A DNA stretch of 64,000 bases from Cunninghamia lanceolata (taxonomy: Eukaryota; Streptophyta; Pinopsida; Cupressales; Cupressaceae), in assembly GCA_027924645.1 (NCBI GenBank), contig BSBN01000047.1, positions 9,936,001-10,000,000 of the forward strand. Reading direction: 5' to 3'. Shown here piece after piece: positions 23,057 through 35,507 of the stretch. Within the stretch, counting starts at the first letter, position 1. Every line of letters begins with the position of its first letter. Below the pieces are notes generated by a model. The model was not told the DNA's origin and ran no database searches. It saw nothing but the letters and a program-made list of their open reading frames with translations. A program made the translations under genes and the position numbers.

Positions 23057-23858
23057 TCTTGTTGCTCTCATTTGTACGATTGGAAATTCTGAAATTGTTG
23101 CAAGAGCTCTCTGAGATAATAAAAGATTCATTGTCTTGGTGATTCTATTTGTGTTTTTGAGTGTTGCATGGTTTCAAATTTCAAGCGAATATAAATTAGA
23201 TTAAGTTTTTCTTTAAGTTTATGTTAGTTGATGAAAGGTTTCTTTATTGCTTCTTGGTGAAATCTCTAAGTTCATACCATTTGCAGTTTGCGGCTCGTAG
23301 ATTGCAGTGCATGGTTAGCCTGAACAATTGAACATCAATTTGATCTTTATGCTTGTTGGGTCATCCATGAGCATAACTGATTTAAACATCTTGTATACCC
23401 CAGAAGATTGCACCTATGTTGCGTAGTTGTTTGTTTTGGCGAAGCAAGATTTGGTTGGATTTCACCTAGGTAGTAAATTTCCTTGCATCTAGGATTAGTT
23501 TAGCATTCCTAAGCCTTATATCTTTTGCCTTTTGTTTATCTATTCAGTTAGAATTAGGATCAAGAACATCCACTGTTAAATCATACGCCATTAATTGCAG
23601 TACTTAGATACTCCAGTGTCTACCTCCGTAATCCTTGAAGCAATAAGTCAACTTGAACAATTGCGTAAGTCCCTTTGCAGGTTAACAGCAAAATCATACT
23701 TAGTCATTGAGCATTTTCCTTTCAAAATCATCTACAGGAACCTTGGAGTCATCTCGTTTGATCACCTGGTTCAGCATTCGAGAGACTTTGCTCAAGAGGG
23801 AGTCAGATACTTAGTATCTCACTCTAATTGTTGTGTTGTCGAAAAACAATCATCAACG

Positions 23859-23998
23859 GGTCCCCTTAGTCCCAATTAACATGGGTTTCAAGGGATTTTT
23901 CTCCGAGATTCATTTTAAACATGCATGATTAATCCTAAGAGACCTAGGAGCTAAACCTAGGAGGTAAAATTCCTAGGGGGATATTTTACGACATAGCA
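23859..23998 (-). repeat. D' 3' LTR, proximal part (minus strand)
   Basis: On the minus strand this begins TGCTATGTC and resembles the start of the D LTR (TGTTATGTC, then runs of CCCC and TTTAGCTC). Its first five plus-strand bases (GGTCC) are the H target duplication. Together with about 425-1537 it forms one LTR of about 1.25 kb. Confidence 0.8.
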
Positions 23999-24258
23999 TT
24001 TAGCCCCCACTTTAATGTATGTATGATCTTATGATCCATACATGCATTAAAGTATGGTCAAAAAAACATCAAATACGCTAGGCACTTGAAGCTAAGGTAT
24101 ACACAAAGATTGAGGAACTATTTCTAGTCCCCAATCTCAGGTAAGCACTAGACAACACATCATAGACACATAAAACATAGATAATACAGTAACATGCACA
24201 CAAAACATGATGAAGACAAGAGATCAATCAAACAAAACATGATGAATACATTTATATA
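23999..24258 (-). mobile_element. D' internal 3' end (minus strand)
   Basis: The minus-strand sequence next to the LTR contains a polypurine tract, AAAGTGGGGGCTAAA, matching the one before the D 3' LTR (AAAGTGAGGGCTAAA, just before 40963). It is interrupted at 24258 by insertion of D. The candidate duplication ATATA is at 24254-24258 and 58665-58669. Confidence 0.75.
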
Positions 24259-25521
24259 TGTTATGTCAAAAAATGTCCCCTTGGGGGCTTTTCCCTCTTA
24301 AGGTTTAGCTCTCGGGTCCTTAGAATGCATTTAGAGCATCTTGCATGATAATTCTGACTCCTGATGAGAAAACCCTGAAGTCTTATGGAAAATAGGACCT
24401 ATGGGGTGCTATTTTGATTATCCCTAAATAAAAATAGGAGGATGGACTTGGGTGCTAGCGCCCCAGTCTTGCCCTATATTGGGTCTTCCCTAAATTTAAA
24501 TATCAGTTTTATGACTGTTATTTAGGTCCTATGCTGACAAATCTCAAGTTTGAATTATGAAATTCTTAGCAGGAATGTTTGTAGTTGCATAAATAATCAT
24601 GTTTAGGTTTTCATTTGTAAACTAGAAGATGTTTAGAAGATTATTGCAAACTTTAGGCATATTTGTGATTTCAAGATATTCATTGTTGTAGAGTAGAGCA
24701 TTGTTATTGTGTTTGTGTTTGCAAATTTGACTTCGTCTTCTCATGTGATTGAATAGCCTTCATTTATGTGATATCTACACTTCAAGGTGATATCTATTGT
24801 GTTTTTTATCATTTAGATTTTGCCTTTATCCCATAGGGATACGCACTCTCATCTGACAACGATGTCTGAAAGACTTGAATGTCTCTCCGGCGCTTGACTG
24901 AGGCAAGCCTCTAAACACCACAAACCCCTCCCACACTCCTTTCTGATTACAGGTTATAGGTATTGAGTTTCATGGAGTGGATTTGTAGAAAGGAGGTTGC
25001 AGACAGAAAGGGTTTAGGATCTAAAAGAAAGAGGACAATGTTTAACATTTCAGGACAAGGGCGCCAGTGCCAGTGTCCACTTTTTCCAGAGGAAAAATGA
25101 AAGATAAAGTGCAAATCAATGTTGGAAGGAGATCTAGGTTCCATGCAGAAAATAATACCTTGGATAGGGGTGCTAGTGCTAGTGTCCTCGACTGTTCTAT
25201 ATTCTAGATTTCAAAAAATAGTGAGTTAACAATCTCTGTCCTTCACCTTAGCCTGAAAGGGTTTGTTAGAATTCATTAATTTGCTTATTATTTTTCTTAA
25301 TTAAGGTTTTAAGAGTAATTGAACATTAAATTGAGATATTGTTTGATACATCTGAGCTTCCACATCATTCCAAGAGGTAGCCCAACCTGATAGGTGAATG
25401 TTCTCGCTTAATGGAGATTCAACTCGGTTAATATGCCCTTGAATGTTTGGTGAGAAGGGAGGATTTGCCTTTGAAACTTAAACCAAAACATTTCCCCCTT
25501 TTTAACCCTGAACATTTTGGT
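24259..25521 (+). repeat. D 5' LTR
   Basis: It starts TGTTATGTC. It is colinear with 40963-41744 plus 58202-58664, including the segment with TTGAGGCAAGCC-like words near 24900 and the TCCACTTTTTC segment near 25078. The right end is approximate. The following bases TTGGTGAACCCATAC may include the primer-binding site, but the usual TG...CA limits are unclear. Confidence 0.8.
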
Positions 25522-26487
25522 GAACCCATACTTTTGGATTTTTTGCACCTTTCTAAGTGTTGTGTGATAGATTTTCATTCATTCATTTTTATTGCATTTG
25601 AAAAATTACAAAAAGAATTGAAAATTTTGAATTTTTTTTTAAAAATTAGCATCTTAGGCTTGCATTTTAGCATAATTTGAATTAATTGGCATTTAATTTC
25701 ATTAAATTTCTGTTATTTTCATTATATCTAATTTAAATTATATAAATTCATCATTTAGTATTCATTTGCATTGCATTTTCATGCTTAAATTGTCAAAAAT
25801 TGCTTAAAATTGTGCATTTTTCATAAAAACTTAGTTTTGCATTAGCTAGCGTTTGTAGTCAAAATCTTGTTTCAAATTTTAATACCCTTTTCAAACACTC
25901 ATTAGGACTGATTTCTAATTGTATTGTTGTACCATAGTGGTTTTTCTTGCAAAATTTCATGTCTAGGGTTTGAAAACCTTGCATTTTCACTAGATTTGAC
26001 CTTATTGTCTCTCTAGAATTGCATTACAAGTGTGTTGTGATGTATTTTTCTGTATCATTTGAATAATATTAGGGTTATTATCTCCTTATCCTCCTAAAAT
26101 TCCTTACAATACCCTTTCTATTAGGTGTTTACATTGAAAATTGGTGAAATTTTGCATTTTTAGGTGTGTTTTCACTAGGTTTTGACTTGTCATCACTCTA
26201 GACTTGCATCAAAAGTGTGTTGTGAAGGATATTGTTGCATCATTGGGCTGTTATTAGGCATATTTTTTCTTTCCCTATTTAAAATCCTTCCAACACCTCT
26301 TCTTTCATTCATTTGCATTGAAAATTTGAGAAAAAAAGTTGAAAAATCAAGTATTTTGGATCTTAAACATATCCTTCTCCTAGGGTTTGCTCTATTAGTT
26401 TGTGCATTAAGTGTTTCATGGTTTTGTATGAGTATTGTAACCCACTTCCCTAATATAAATATCCCTTTAAGAAGAATTAGAAGACTC
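25522..26487 (+). other. D leader region
   Basis: This AT-rich stretch of about 950 bp lies between the 5' LTR and the first Gag-like sequence. Two related segments, near 25900-26100 and 26150-26350, share phrases such as 'TTGACTTGTCATC' or 'TTGACCTTATTG' followed by a TGTGTTGTGA word. This suggests an internal imperfect duplication. I support no gene here. Confidence 0.5.
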
Positions 26488-27416
26488 ATGGGATCTAGTG
26501 CTCCTAAAGAATACGATATTCCTACCTCTGAAAATCCATTGAACACCTTCTTTACAAAAGGAGACACAAATTTTGCAAGAAATTATACCTCATAAAACCA
26601 CTATGGAAGATCAAATATTTCATGATGTAGAGGACACTATTGAGGTGGTCACACATGTACCTAATGATCAAATAAACAAACTTGATAAATAACTATTTGA
26701 TTTTCAAGTATTTATTGAAAATGAAAGGATAGCGAAAGAAGCTATACCTGTGATTCACAACATAAGAGAATTGATAAAAGAAGGACAAGATGGTATTAAT
26801 GTTATTTGAGGTTTAACACATATTATACAAACTAATGTTATGCTAGACAAAAAAGTGCAAAAGTTATTAATAACATGTCATCACTGACTCATAGGCAAAT
26901 ATCGGCACCTATACTGACTACAGGAATATCTACATTTACATCAACAATTTTAACTACTAATGCAAATGCTTGTAGTAATTCTACCACTGGTATTAGAGTA
27001 TTTAATGGTACCAATTTACAAAATTACAAAGATGTGGGATTTAAGTATCAGAACTTGGTATCTAAGGTGACCTCTTCCATGAATAATTACTCTCAACCAC
27101 CTTTCCATCCCACTTATTCTCAACCACCTCTTACATATAGCCACTCACAAGCACCTTCCAATTATCACTATGTTCAACCACCACTCACTTATTCATAGCC
27201 TTTTCTTATCACTACTCATCCTCAATACCACCACACTTTGGTTCTAATTCATCACAACAAACTGCATCTCCTAATGATGCCATCCTAAACCAAATCTTGT
27301 AAGGCATGACTTATTTACAACAAAAGGTGACAAATTTGACAAATTCTTCACAACCTATCATGCTCGTAATCCCCTATCTTATGCAATCTTGAGAACTCCT
27401 ATGCCTGAGAGGTTTG
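26488..27416 (+). pseudogene. D Gag, N-terminal part
   Basis: A degraded frame starts near ATG 26488 and has several stops and frameshifts. The clearest part is a Pro/Gln/Tyr-rich tract at about 27085-27198, with YSQPP and TYS repeats, typical of the low-complexity N-terminus of plant gypsy Gag. The last residues before E (RTPMPERF) continue into ETPHFEKY after 33750, the usual entry into the Gag core. This shows that E inserted into gag. Confidence 0.65.
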
Positions 27417-27866
27417 TGTTAGAATTTGAAAAGATTATTAACCTAGAAAACTAGTGCAAAGAATAGATATCTAAACTATGAATGCAAATGATACGAAATC
27501 AAAATAGCAACATAGAGTTAGTCTCCAAGAGAGTAATGCAAATGCTAGAAGCAAAATAGCATTAAGAGGATGCAAAAGAAAAATATGCAAAATACAGGCC
27601 AGGTAGCATGCTTATGTAGACTAGGAAGAGGGAGGAGGTAGCAACACTGACCAATGAGGAGCAACCATCTATCAGACTAAAGATAGCAAAGTATCTTCCC
27701 AAGATAGCTAATGGATGCTCACATGTAGGAAGGTGACACCTCGCAACCACTCACCTAATAAGACATGCTTTATTAACCTAAGCGAAATTAATAGAAGTGT
27801 AGGAAAAACCTAGGAATATAGGGAAAAATAAATAACCCAACTAGGAAATAAAAACCTACACTAACA
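27417..27866 (-). repeat. E 3' LTR
   Basis: It starts TGTTAGTGTAGG on the minus strand and ends TCTAACA-like. It is preceded (minus strand) by the polypurine tract CTTATGGGGGGG, which is 27867-27878 on the plus strand. Confidence 0.93.
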
Positions 27867-27899
27867 CCCCCCCATAAGCGAAGCTTAGGTGGATGTAGA

Positions 27900-29610
27900 A
27901 ATGGGTCTCGACAAATCAAGCCTGATGAGGTACCCATGTACATAAAATTCCCCCCCAAAATAGAGAGAGTTAGGACTCTGAGTGAGAGGAAGAAGCCCCC
28001 CCAGAAGATGAAGCATCTTGCACCCCCAGTAAAGCTCGCAAATGAAGGAACTTACTCTCAGTGAAGGGTTTGGTGAAGATATCAGCAACCTGCTCAGAAG
28101 TCAGACAGTAGTGAAGGTTGATGACATGGCCATGGATGAGCTCTCGGATGTAGTGCATGTGGACCTCTATGTGTTTAGTCCATTGATGTTGAACTAGACT
28201 CCATGAGATCTGAATGGCACTCTAGTTGTGACAAAATATGACTGATGACCGTCTGATCTGGATACCAAACTCAGTGAGAAGATTTTGAATCCAAATGGCC
28301 TCAGTGGCGGCATTCATAGTCCCCCGATACTCGGCCTCAGTAGAAGATAGAGAAATAGTAGACTGCTTCTTGCTCGACCAACAAATAGGACCTAAACCAA
28401 GTGAGAAGCTGTAACCTGAAGTAGACTTGCGATCCTGAGAATTGCCTGCCCAATCTAAATCTATGTAGCCCACCAAGTCAAGCTCAATGCCCACTGCATA
28501 ATGAATCCCAAAATTGTGAGTACCTTGAATGTAGTGAAGGATCCTCTTGGCTGCTTTCCAGTGCAGCTCATGAGGCTCCTACATGAATCAAGAGACCATG
28601 CCTACAGCATATGAAATGTCGAGTCTCGTATGAGTCAGATAAATGAGACTCCCAACAAGCTATCAGTACAAAGTACCATCAACAAGTGGAGAAGAACACT
28701 AAGCCTCAAGTTTGACTCCAGAAAGAAAGGGAGTTAGAGCAGGCTTACAATCAATCGTATGAAACCTCGAGAGCAAATCTAGAGCATACTTGGACTGTCT
28801 GATGGTGATGTCAGAAGAAGACTGAAAGATCTCAATCCTGAGAAATTAATGCAACAAGCCCAAGTCAGTCATCAAAAACCTGTCATGAAGGGCAGTTTTG
28901 ACAGCCCCAATGGTGGATGAAGAACTCCCTATGATCAACAAGTCATCAACATACAGAATAAGAAATAGGAGTGAATCATCCTATTGTAGAATGTAGACAT
29001 TGGGATTAGAATGGCACTGAGTGAACCCAACTAATAGAAGGAATGAGTCCATCTTGGCATACCAAGCCCGAGGAGCCTGTTTAAGGCCATAAAGAGACTT
29101 CTGAAGATGGCAAACAAGTGAAGAATCCCAAATGAACCCTTGTGGCTACTCCATGTAGATCTCCTCCTAAAGGTCACCATGAAGAAAAGCACTCTTCACA
29201 TCCATCTGATGTACTTCCCAACGATTAGCTACAGCAATGGCAAGAACAAGTCGAATGGAATCCATTCAGGCAACTAGCGTAAAAGTCTTAGAGTAGTCAA
29301 TCCTAGGAACCTGGGAGAATCCTTTGGTGACCAAGCGAGCCTTATGCTTATCAACTGACTCATCTACTACAAATTTTGTCCAATAAATCCACTTACATTG
29401 AACAAGTTTTCTTCCCTTAGGAAGAGGGACAAGATCCCAAGTGTGGTTCCTCATCAAGGAACTATACTCCTCCTGCATAGCTGTATCCCACTCAGGAATA
29501 CTAGAAGCCTCATGAAAGACTGTGGATCTGAGGTAGTAGCAATGAAGACATGTGGAGCATCCTAAAACTATGAACGAGTCCGCCTGGTGTCTGATGGATC
29601 CCCAACCCAA
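27900..29610 (-). pseudogene. E reverse transcriptase and RNase H
   Basis: The minus-strand RT starts near 29535 with the copia hallmark of WDTAMQEEY...NHTWDLVPLPKG, then CKWIY and KARLVTKGFSQ. The YVDD active site lies at 28942-28953 (minus). RNase H follows at about 28500-28222, with DLDWAGN, STSGY and SSTEAEYRG. The end region at about 28158-27970 contains KHIEVHMHYIRE and ADIFTKPF, the normal copia Pol C-terminus. Several stops (for example at 28222) and shifts make it non-functional. It runs directly into the 3' polypurine tract and LTR. Confidence 0.88.
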
Positions 29611-29873
29611 TCACCTGCAGACTGCAAGGTCTGTCTAGCCCAAAGTGGACTGGAAGATGGAGAATCTAGAGGAGAATCATCAACCTCTGAATGATGACTA
29701 GGAGAGGAAGGAGGTGAGTCCTCTGAATCATTCTCTGCATCGAAAGTCGAGGTAGAAGATTGCTCAGGTGAATCTGACTCATCAAAAGAGCTATCATGTA
29801 TCCCAAGTGACTCCAATGTCAAAGTAGGAGTTGGAGAAGTGATAGAAAGTGAGCTCGAAGAGCCCTCCTCAAA

Positions 29874-31268
29874 CTAAACACTCCTCTCAATGAACAACTC
29901 ATGTGTAGTAGGGTGGAGCAACCGATAACCCTTCACACCATCAGGATAACCTACAAATATGCAAGGTCTACTCTGTGGATCCAAAGCCTTGCATTTCTCT
30001 GTAGGAATGTGGGCCCATGCAAGAGAACCAAAAACTTGAAAGTGCTTAACTGATGATTTCTGACCGCTCCAAGCTTCAAAAGGAGTGACTCCGTTCAAGG
30101 CTCGGTGAGGAACACGGTTCTGGATATAACAAGCACTGTTAATGGCCTCTGCCCAATACTATGGTGTAAGAGATCTGAAGTGAATCATACAGTTTGCCAT
30201 TTCCTTCAAGGACCTATTCTTCCATTCTACAACACCATTCTGGTGAGGATTGTATGGAACTGAATGCTACAAATCAATCCCCTCTAAAGTGCAAAACCTC
30301 TCAAACTGATGGTTGACATACTCACCACCATTGTCAGTGCGCAAAACTTTGTTGGCTTTCCTGGATTACTTCTCTACAAACGACTTGAAGTCCTAAAAGT
30401 GATCAAATACCTCAGACTTCTATTTGAGAAAGTACACCCAAGTATATCGAGAAAAGTCATCAATGAATGTGAGGACATATCGAGCCCTACTAAAAGAAGG
30501 ATGTTGAAATGGACTAGGCAAATCACTGTGAACTAACTCTAGTATCTGTGAAGTTCTCCATACTTTACCTTTGTCAAACTTTTCCTTAGGATGCTTACCA
30601 AGAATGCAACCTTGGCAAACACCACCTGAAAACTGAACTGAAGGCAACCCTATGACCATGCTCTGTTGGTTGAGCTGCTGCAAGCAGTAGAAGTTACGAT
30701 GGCCAAACCGCTCATGCCATAATCTACTCACATCATTAGAATGAGTGATCAAAACAGTCAAAGGAGGATTAGGGACAAAGTGAGAAAACAAATAGAGTCG
30801 TGACTGATGATCTGCTCTCCCAATTGCAACTGTAGAACCACTATGTAACTCACGAATCTCCACTGAATTGGGAGTGAACTCAACCCGCTTGCCTGAACCT
30901 GTGTGAGTGATCTAGTATACCGATAGGAGATTAGTTGATAATGAAGGCACACAAAGAACATCATGGAATGTGCCATCCCCCACATCAACAGACCCTCTCT
31001 CACACACCTCAACAGAAGTGTCATCACCCATCAAAATAAAAGGCATAGTACACGGCTCCAAAGATGTAAGTTCTTCCTTAGATGAAGCTATGTGGTGTGA
31101 AGCACCCAAATCAAGAACCCAAGTGGATGGTGAAGAAGCAACGACAATAAGGGCCTTGCCCTTTCCTTTCCCCTTGATGTTTTCTTTTGCCTTATTAGAC
31201 CCATCACTAGAACTCTGTTTGATAGACTCAGGAACACTAATATTATTCTTCTCAAGAATGTGTGTCAA
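29874..31268 (-). pseudogene. E protease and integrase
   Basis: The protease motif reads DLGASHH where copia elements usually have D-S-G/D-T-G, so the catalytic loop is altered. A Gag-pre-integrase zinc region follows at about 30730-30600 (LWHERFGH, then CQGCILGK). The integrase core begins with HSDL and FIDDFSRYTWVYFLK near 30420. A later part at 30098-29874 has NGVTPFEAWSGQKSS and IFVGYPDGVKGYRL, typical of the copia integrase C-terminus. Between them the frame is shifted and has stops. The frame at 30309-30536 on the plus strand is only an overlap artefact. Confidence 0.85.
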
Positions 31269-32116
31269 GTGATCAATTTGTTTCTTCAGACATTTATGTT
31301 CATCATGATCGGGTCTTTTACAATAGGCACATTGGACCCTCTCTTTCTTAGGCTTGTTGCCCTTGGAAGATTGGGTCTCATTAGTTGCTTTTGAAGCAAC
31401 TAGTATCTGATCCTTCTTCTCCTTGCTATTCTTCTGTTTCTTATCCTTACTATTATTGCTACTACTTTGTCATTTTTGTTCTTTGTGCCTTGGTTGGCAA
31501 CCAAGGCATGTGACTTAGAGGACTTAAGAGTGCCCATCTGGATTAGCTTGTCCTGTTCCTAAGTGAGATTGACAACAAAATCATCTAAAGATGGCATGGT
31601 GAATTGAGTACCAAGTGCACCCTTAGTAGCATAGAAAGTAGAAACAAACACAGAATATTCTAAACTTAGCTTAGAGAGAATACTAAGAATCAGTTGTTCA
31701 TCTTTCTTTTCAATTCCACATTGTTTTAACTGTAGCCTTAATGATTTCAATTTTGTAAAGAAATCCTGAATTGTGTTGAAATTGCTTGGACTTAAACTAA
31801 TTAGTTCTTTTTCCAACATATGACCCCTCATTGAATCTTGTGTGCCAAATAGTTTTTCTAGCTTTGTCCAAATTTCATTTGGTGTATTCAAAGAGTCAAT
31901 GTGAAAGAGCAAATCAGGTAAAACAAACAAACATAATGTTCCATATGCTTCATCACATTTGTTAAACCAGTTAAGCTTATCTTCATCTTTAGCAGGTTCA
32001 ATTTCAAGTCCCATAGTTATCCTATTTAATCCATCTTTCCTTAAGTTAATTGTCATGCGTGATTTCCACTCAAAGTAATTGTATGGATTTAGGATGGGCA
32101 GATTTGTTTGATCCAT
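31269..32116 (-). pseudogene. E Gag
   Basis: The likely start is the ATG at 32116 (MDQTNLPILNPYNYFEWKSR); the open frame continues upstream without support. The motif N-YFEWKSRM is typical of copia Gag N-termini. The UBN2-type Gag core extends to a TAG near 31559 that fits a CAG-to-TAG change. The frame then shifts and continues to a zinc knuckle at about 31332-31289 (CAYCKRPDHDEHKC, spacing CX2CX4HX4C). Confidence 0.85.
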
Positions 32117-33283
32117 GATGAAGAAATGTAGAGAAGAAATACCAAAAAGAAGAGAACCCAACCAAGACAACCCCCCCTTTTCACTCAATCAAAGAAGCCC
32201 CACCAAGAAAATATGATTTGGCACTTTATATTAGTCCGTTTACAACTACCACTAGCAAGAAATACTAAGTGGTCTTGGTTTCAATGCATTACAAAACCAT
32301 CATGAAGAGCATATGTTAAAAATACAACTTTGGCACAATATCCAGAGAAAAAAATAGCACCACTGCGATCTAATCGAAAAATCATGCACTTTCAAAACAA
32401 GAATCATCTTGATACGAGGTCGCATGTGAAAGTTATGATCCTCCGAAGTTCCCAAAATGAGAACTATGCAATGTCACAACTGAGAATCTACAATTTCTAA
32501 AAAATCTCTGCATCAAATCAAAAAACAACTGCACTAGTGCATCGAGCACGAAAAAATAGCCAAAATAAAAAAAAATCGTGGGAAATGGAGTCCGTATGAG
32601 AAAGAATGGAGCATTTGAAAACTACCTTCAAAACTACAACTGCCAATGGAGAGGGGTGCTGCTGTAGCTTTCTAAGTTTGATTCTACAAAATATATAGAC
32701 TACATGCAAAAACTGAAAGATACCCACATAATTTTTCTATGCTACAAAAAAAACCCAGAAGGCATTTTTTCTTGCTGATGTACAGAAGTAGTTCTAATGT
32801 AAATAGAACGCTTTTAGCTACAAAAAACAACCCCAGCAACCAAAAAATGACATGCAAAGGTTGAATCAACTACCTAAGACAAACAATGGCATGCTAGAAC
32901 CTGTAATATTGATTGAAAATACAAAATATGCAAGCTGGTTGTCAAATTTGTGCTTGAAACCCCAGTTCTGCAACTGTGTATGACGATCTTTGATTTCAGT
33001 GAAATGAAAGCCAAATATGACTTTCTCTAGCCTCCTGGACACGTTGGAACAAATGGAAATGCTTCCAGTATAACCAGAAATGTTGCAATCACCCAGATTT
33101 CATAAAACATATGTGCAAACCCCAGAGATTAAAAAAGTTTCCGTCAAACTTTTCTGATTCTCAAGATCATCCAAAGATGCGAGAGAAGAGCATACTAGGT
33201 TTTTCAAAAAACTGTAATAAGATTTATTAGCCCCCCTGAATCTCTCAAATAAAGAAACTAAAATATACTCTTACACATAACAA
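32117..33283 (-). other. E leader region
   Basis: About 1.15 kb lies between the 5' LTR/PBS and gag on the minus strand. It is AT-rich with no supported gene. Short frames at 32518-32869 are hydrophobic by chance. Confidence 0.55.
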
Positions 33284-33296
33284 GGCTCTGATACCA
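33284..33296 (-). promoter_or_regulatory. E primer-binding site
   Basis: The minus strand reads TGGTATCAGAGCC directly after the LTR end CTAACA. This is the initiator-Met tRNA type used by most plant copia elements. Confidence 0.92.
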
Positions 33297-33745
33297 TGTT
33301 AGAATCTGAAAAGACTATTAACCTAGAAAACTAGTGCAAAGAATAGATATCTAAACTATGAATGCAAATGATACAAAATCAAAATAGCAACACAGAGTTA
33401 GTCTCCAAGAGAGTAATGCAAATGCTAGAAGAAAAATAGCATTAAGAGATGCAAAAGCAAAAGATAAAAAATACAAGCCAGGTAGCATGCTTATATAGAC
33501 TAGGAAGAGGGAGGAGGCAGCAACACCGACCAATGAGGAGCAACCATCTATCAGACTAAAGATAGCAAAGTATCTTCCCAAGATAGCTAATGGATGCTCA
33601 CATGTAGGAAGGTGACACCTCGCAACCACTCACCTAACAAGACATGCTTTACTAACCTAAGCAAGATTAATAGAAGTGTAGGAAAAACCTAGGAATTTAG
33701 GGAAAAATAAATAATCCAACTAGGAAATAAAAACCTACACTAACA
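33297..33745 (-). repeat. E 5' LTR
   Basis: It matches 27417-27866 with about 4% difference and is bounded by the PBS on one side and the GTTTG duplication on the other. Confidence 0.93.
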
Positions 33746-33750
33746 GTTTG

Positions 33751-35236
33751 AAACTCCTCACTTTGAAAAATATGGTGGAAAAGGTGATTTTAATACTCGT
33801 GGCAGCATTCATAGCTATGTGTAGTGATCTCTACTTTGAAGAGGATTTGTTAGCAAAATTTTTCCTGCGATCTCTAAAAGATATTGCTTTAGAATGGTTT
33901 TTCTCCCTACATCCGAATTCAATACACTCTTTTTTGCAGTTAGTTGATCAGTTTTTACAACATTTTCAAGCAAACATTGGACCTCAAGTCTCTTTGATTG
34001 ATCTAGGTCATTGCAAACAAGGTCTGAAAGAGAAGTTAACTGAGTTTATTACTCAATATCAAGCTCTCTATGCACAAATTCAATATTATATGAAGGATGA
34101 GGATGTTCAAAAGGTGTTTATTACAAATCTACAACCTAACATCCATAATAAGATTCTGTTGATGAAGTATAACTCCTTTCAACATTTATGTACTGCCCTT
34201 CATGATTATCATCTTTTGTCCGGTCAGTATGAAAACCAAATCTCATTGGCTTAAGTTGGTCAATCCATAGGTTGACCATCACAAAATAACTTTAAGAGGA
34301 ATAATAAGACTTTCATCAAAGTTAATGGACAAAATTCAAACAATTTTGTCACAAGTGTCTGCTATCACTAATCCAAAGAAGGTACCATTTCAACAAATAA
34401 AGTTTACTCAGATATCTAAATCCTATCACTCTATCATGAATCAAGCTGTGAGTAATAACCTCATGAAACTTCCTCCAATTAAACCATTGGATCCCAGTAG
34501 AATGCAAGAACCTTATTTTGATGCTAATGCTTTTTGTCATTACCATCGAAAACAAGGACATGATATTGAACGATGTATGTGTCTTAAACATGAAATACAA
34601 GACCTCATTGACTCGAATGTTATATAGGTATCGGGTGTGAATGATAATGGAAATAAGTCAGTTGCTCCATCGAATCAGAATTTAAAAATCTTTACTAATC
34701 CCTTTCCTAAGCATACCGATAATAACATGATGTAACAAAATACACTTGAAGTAGAAGATGACTATCTAAATTACAATGAGATAATTGCTACAATAGAAGT
34801 GGATAAGGAAAATACTAAAGTATCACCTTGTCCATGAGGAAATGGTATTTATGCTGAGGTTCACCCTCCATTATCCCTTCAAGGATCAAGAGATAACCAA
34901 AATGCATTGGAAAGACAAATGGAACAACTGAAGCAAGAGACTCTAACAAAAGAAAAGATTGAGATAGTACAAGATAGTCCTTGTCACTATGATAGATGAA
35001 CTCAACAAAGAAAGAGAGCTAAGGATCGAAAAAGAGTGAGAAGATTATCGTTAGTTGGAAATAATAGTGGTTCTCCTCCTCATAAGCAAAAAAATATTTC
35101 ACATACACAAAGATTTGAGAAACAAGCATCGTATGAACTTCCTAACAACAAACAAAACTCTAATAAGAACCACTCAAGCTTCGCACAAAACTTGATAGAG
35201 CATCTCTCCAAGATGCTCGCAAGTTCCAAATTTTAA
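33751..35236 (+). pseudogene. D Gag, core and nucleocapsid part
   Basis: The frame resumes after E with ETPHFEKYGGKGDF and then the gypsy Gag core: FLRSLKDIALEWF, LVDQFLQHFQ and LTEFITQYQALYAQ, at 33838-34254. The nucleocapsid part near 34515-34605 has CHYHRKQGHDIERC (CX2HX4HX4C), followed by LKHEIQDLID. Farther on, NPFPKH at about 34700 is another common plant gypsy Gag-tail signature. Stops lie at 34252, 34625 and later. Nothing after it resembles protease or RT. Confidence 0.82.
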
Positions 35237-35507
35237 TTCGCTTGTTCCTACAGGTAAGTATTTCTAACCCTTTACCTCTATATTGTGTTTCCCCCATGAT
35301 GTGTTATGTGTTGTTTAGGCCTCCTAGGATGACCCTTGACACTCTCGTAAGGTCAAGGATACCAAGAGACTGCCTTTGTTGTGACCCTTCTTCTATTTGT
35401 ATCATCATTCTTCTATATTGCTTCTCCTCTATTTTCATTGTTCTGTGTTGTGTCTTATGGACATAGTGTTGTGATTGGTGACTTGGGGGCACCCTCCTAC
35501 ATGATTG
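35237..35507 (+). other. D 3' non-coding region, first part
   Basis: This is non-coding sequence whose inverted relative lies in D' at about 60290-60000. It begins at CAGGTAAGTATTTCT, a splice-donor-like word also present in the D' copy. The C insertion follows at 35508. Confidence 0.65.

Larger units (their letters stand above)
1538..23858 (+). mobile_element. H: 22.3-kb Ty3/gypsy (Tat-like) LTR retrotransposon
   Basis: This is a complete element with two roughly 6.5-kb LTRs (1538-8029 and 17361-23858). It is flanked by the 5-bp duplication GGTCC (1533-1537, 23859-23863). Internal order is a PBS of TGGCGC type, gag, protease, archaeal-type RNase H, reverse transcriptase, degenerate RNase H and integrase, then 2.4 kb of non-coding sequence. 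LTRs start with TGTTGTGACC; the 5' LTR ends CAACA and the 3' LTR ends CAACG. Domain order and the second RNase H place it near the plant Tat clade. By eye the LTRs differ by only 1-2%, so it is the youngest insertion here. Each LTR carries a large ORF, which is highly unusual. The gag-pol frame has three stops, so this copy cannot make an intact polyprotein. Confidence 0.93.
17361..23858 (+). repeat. H 3' LTR (6,498 bp)
   Basis: This is colinear with 1538-8029 over its whole length, with an offset of 15823 at the left end and 15829 through the ORF. It is bounded on the right by GGTCC (23859-23863). It repeats the GCGCC array (17562-19312), TATA-like box (19406), ORF (19668-22811), triple AATAAA (from 22883), main TATA (23044) and AATAAA (23118). 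Confidence 0.93.
27417..33745 (-). mobile_element. E: Ty1/copia retrotransposon (minus strand)
   Basis: This is a complete 6.3-kb copia element with LTRs of 450 and 449 bp and a perfect duplication GTTTG (27412-27416, 33746-33750). On the minus strand the order is PBS, Gag, zinc knuckle, protease, integrase, RT and RNase H, the copia order. All coding parts carry stops or shifts. The LTRs differ at roughly 18 of 450 positions by eye. Confidence 0.95.
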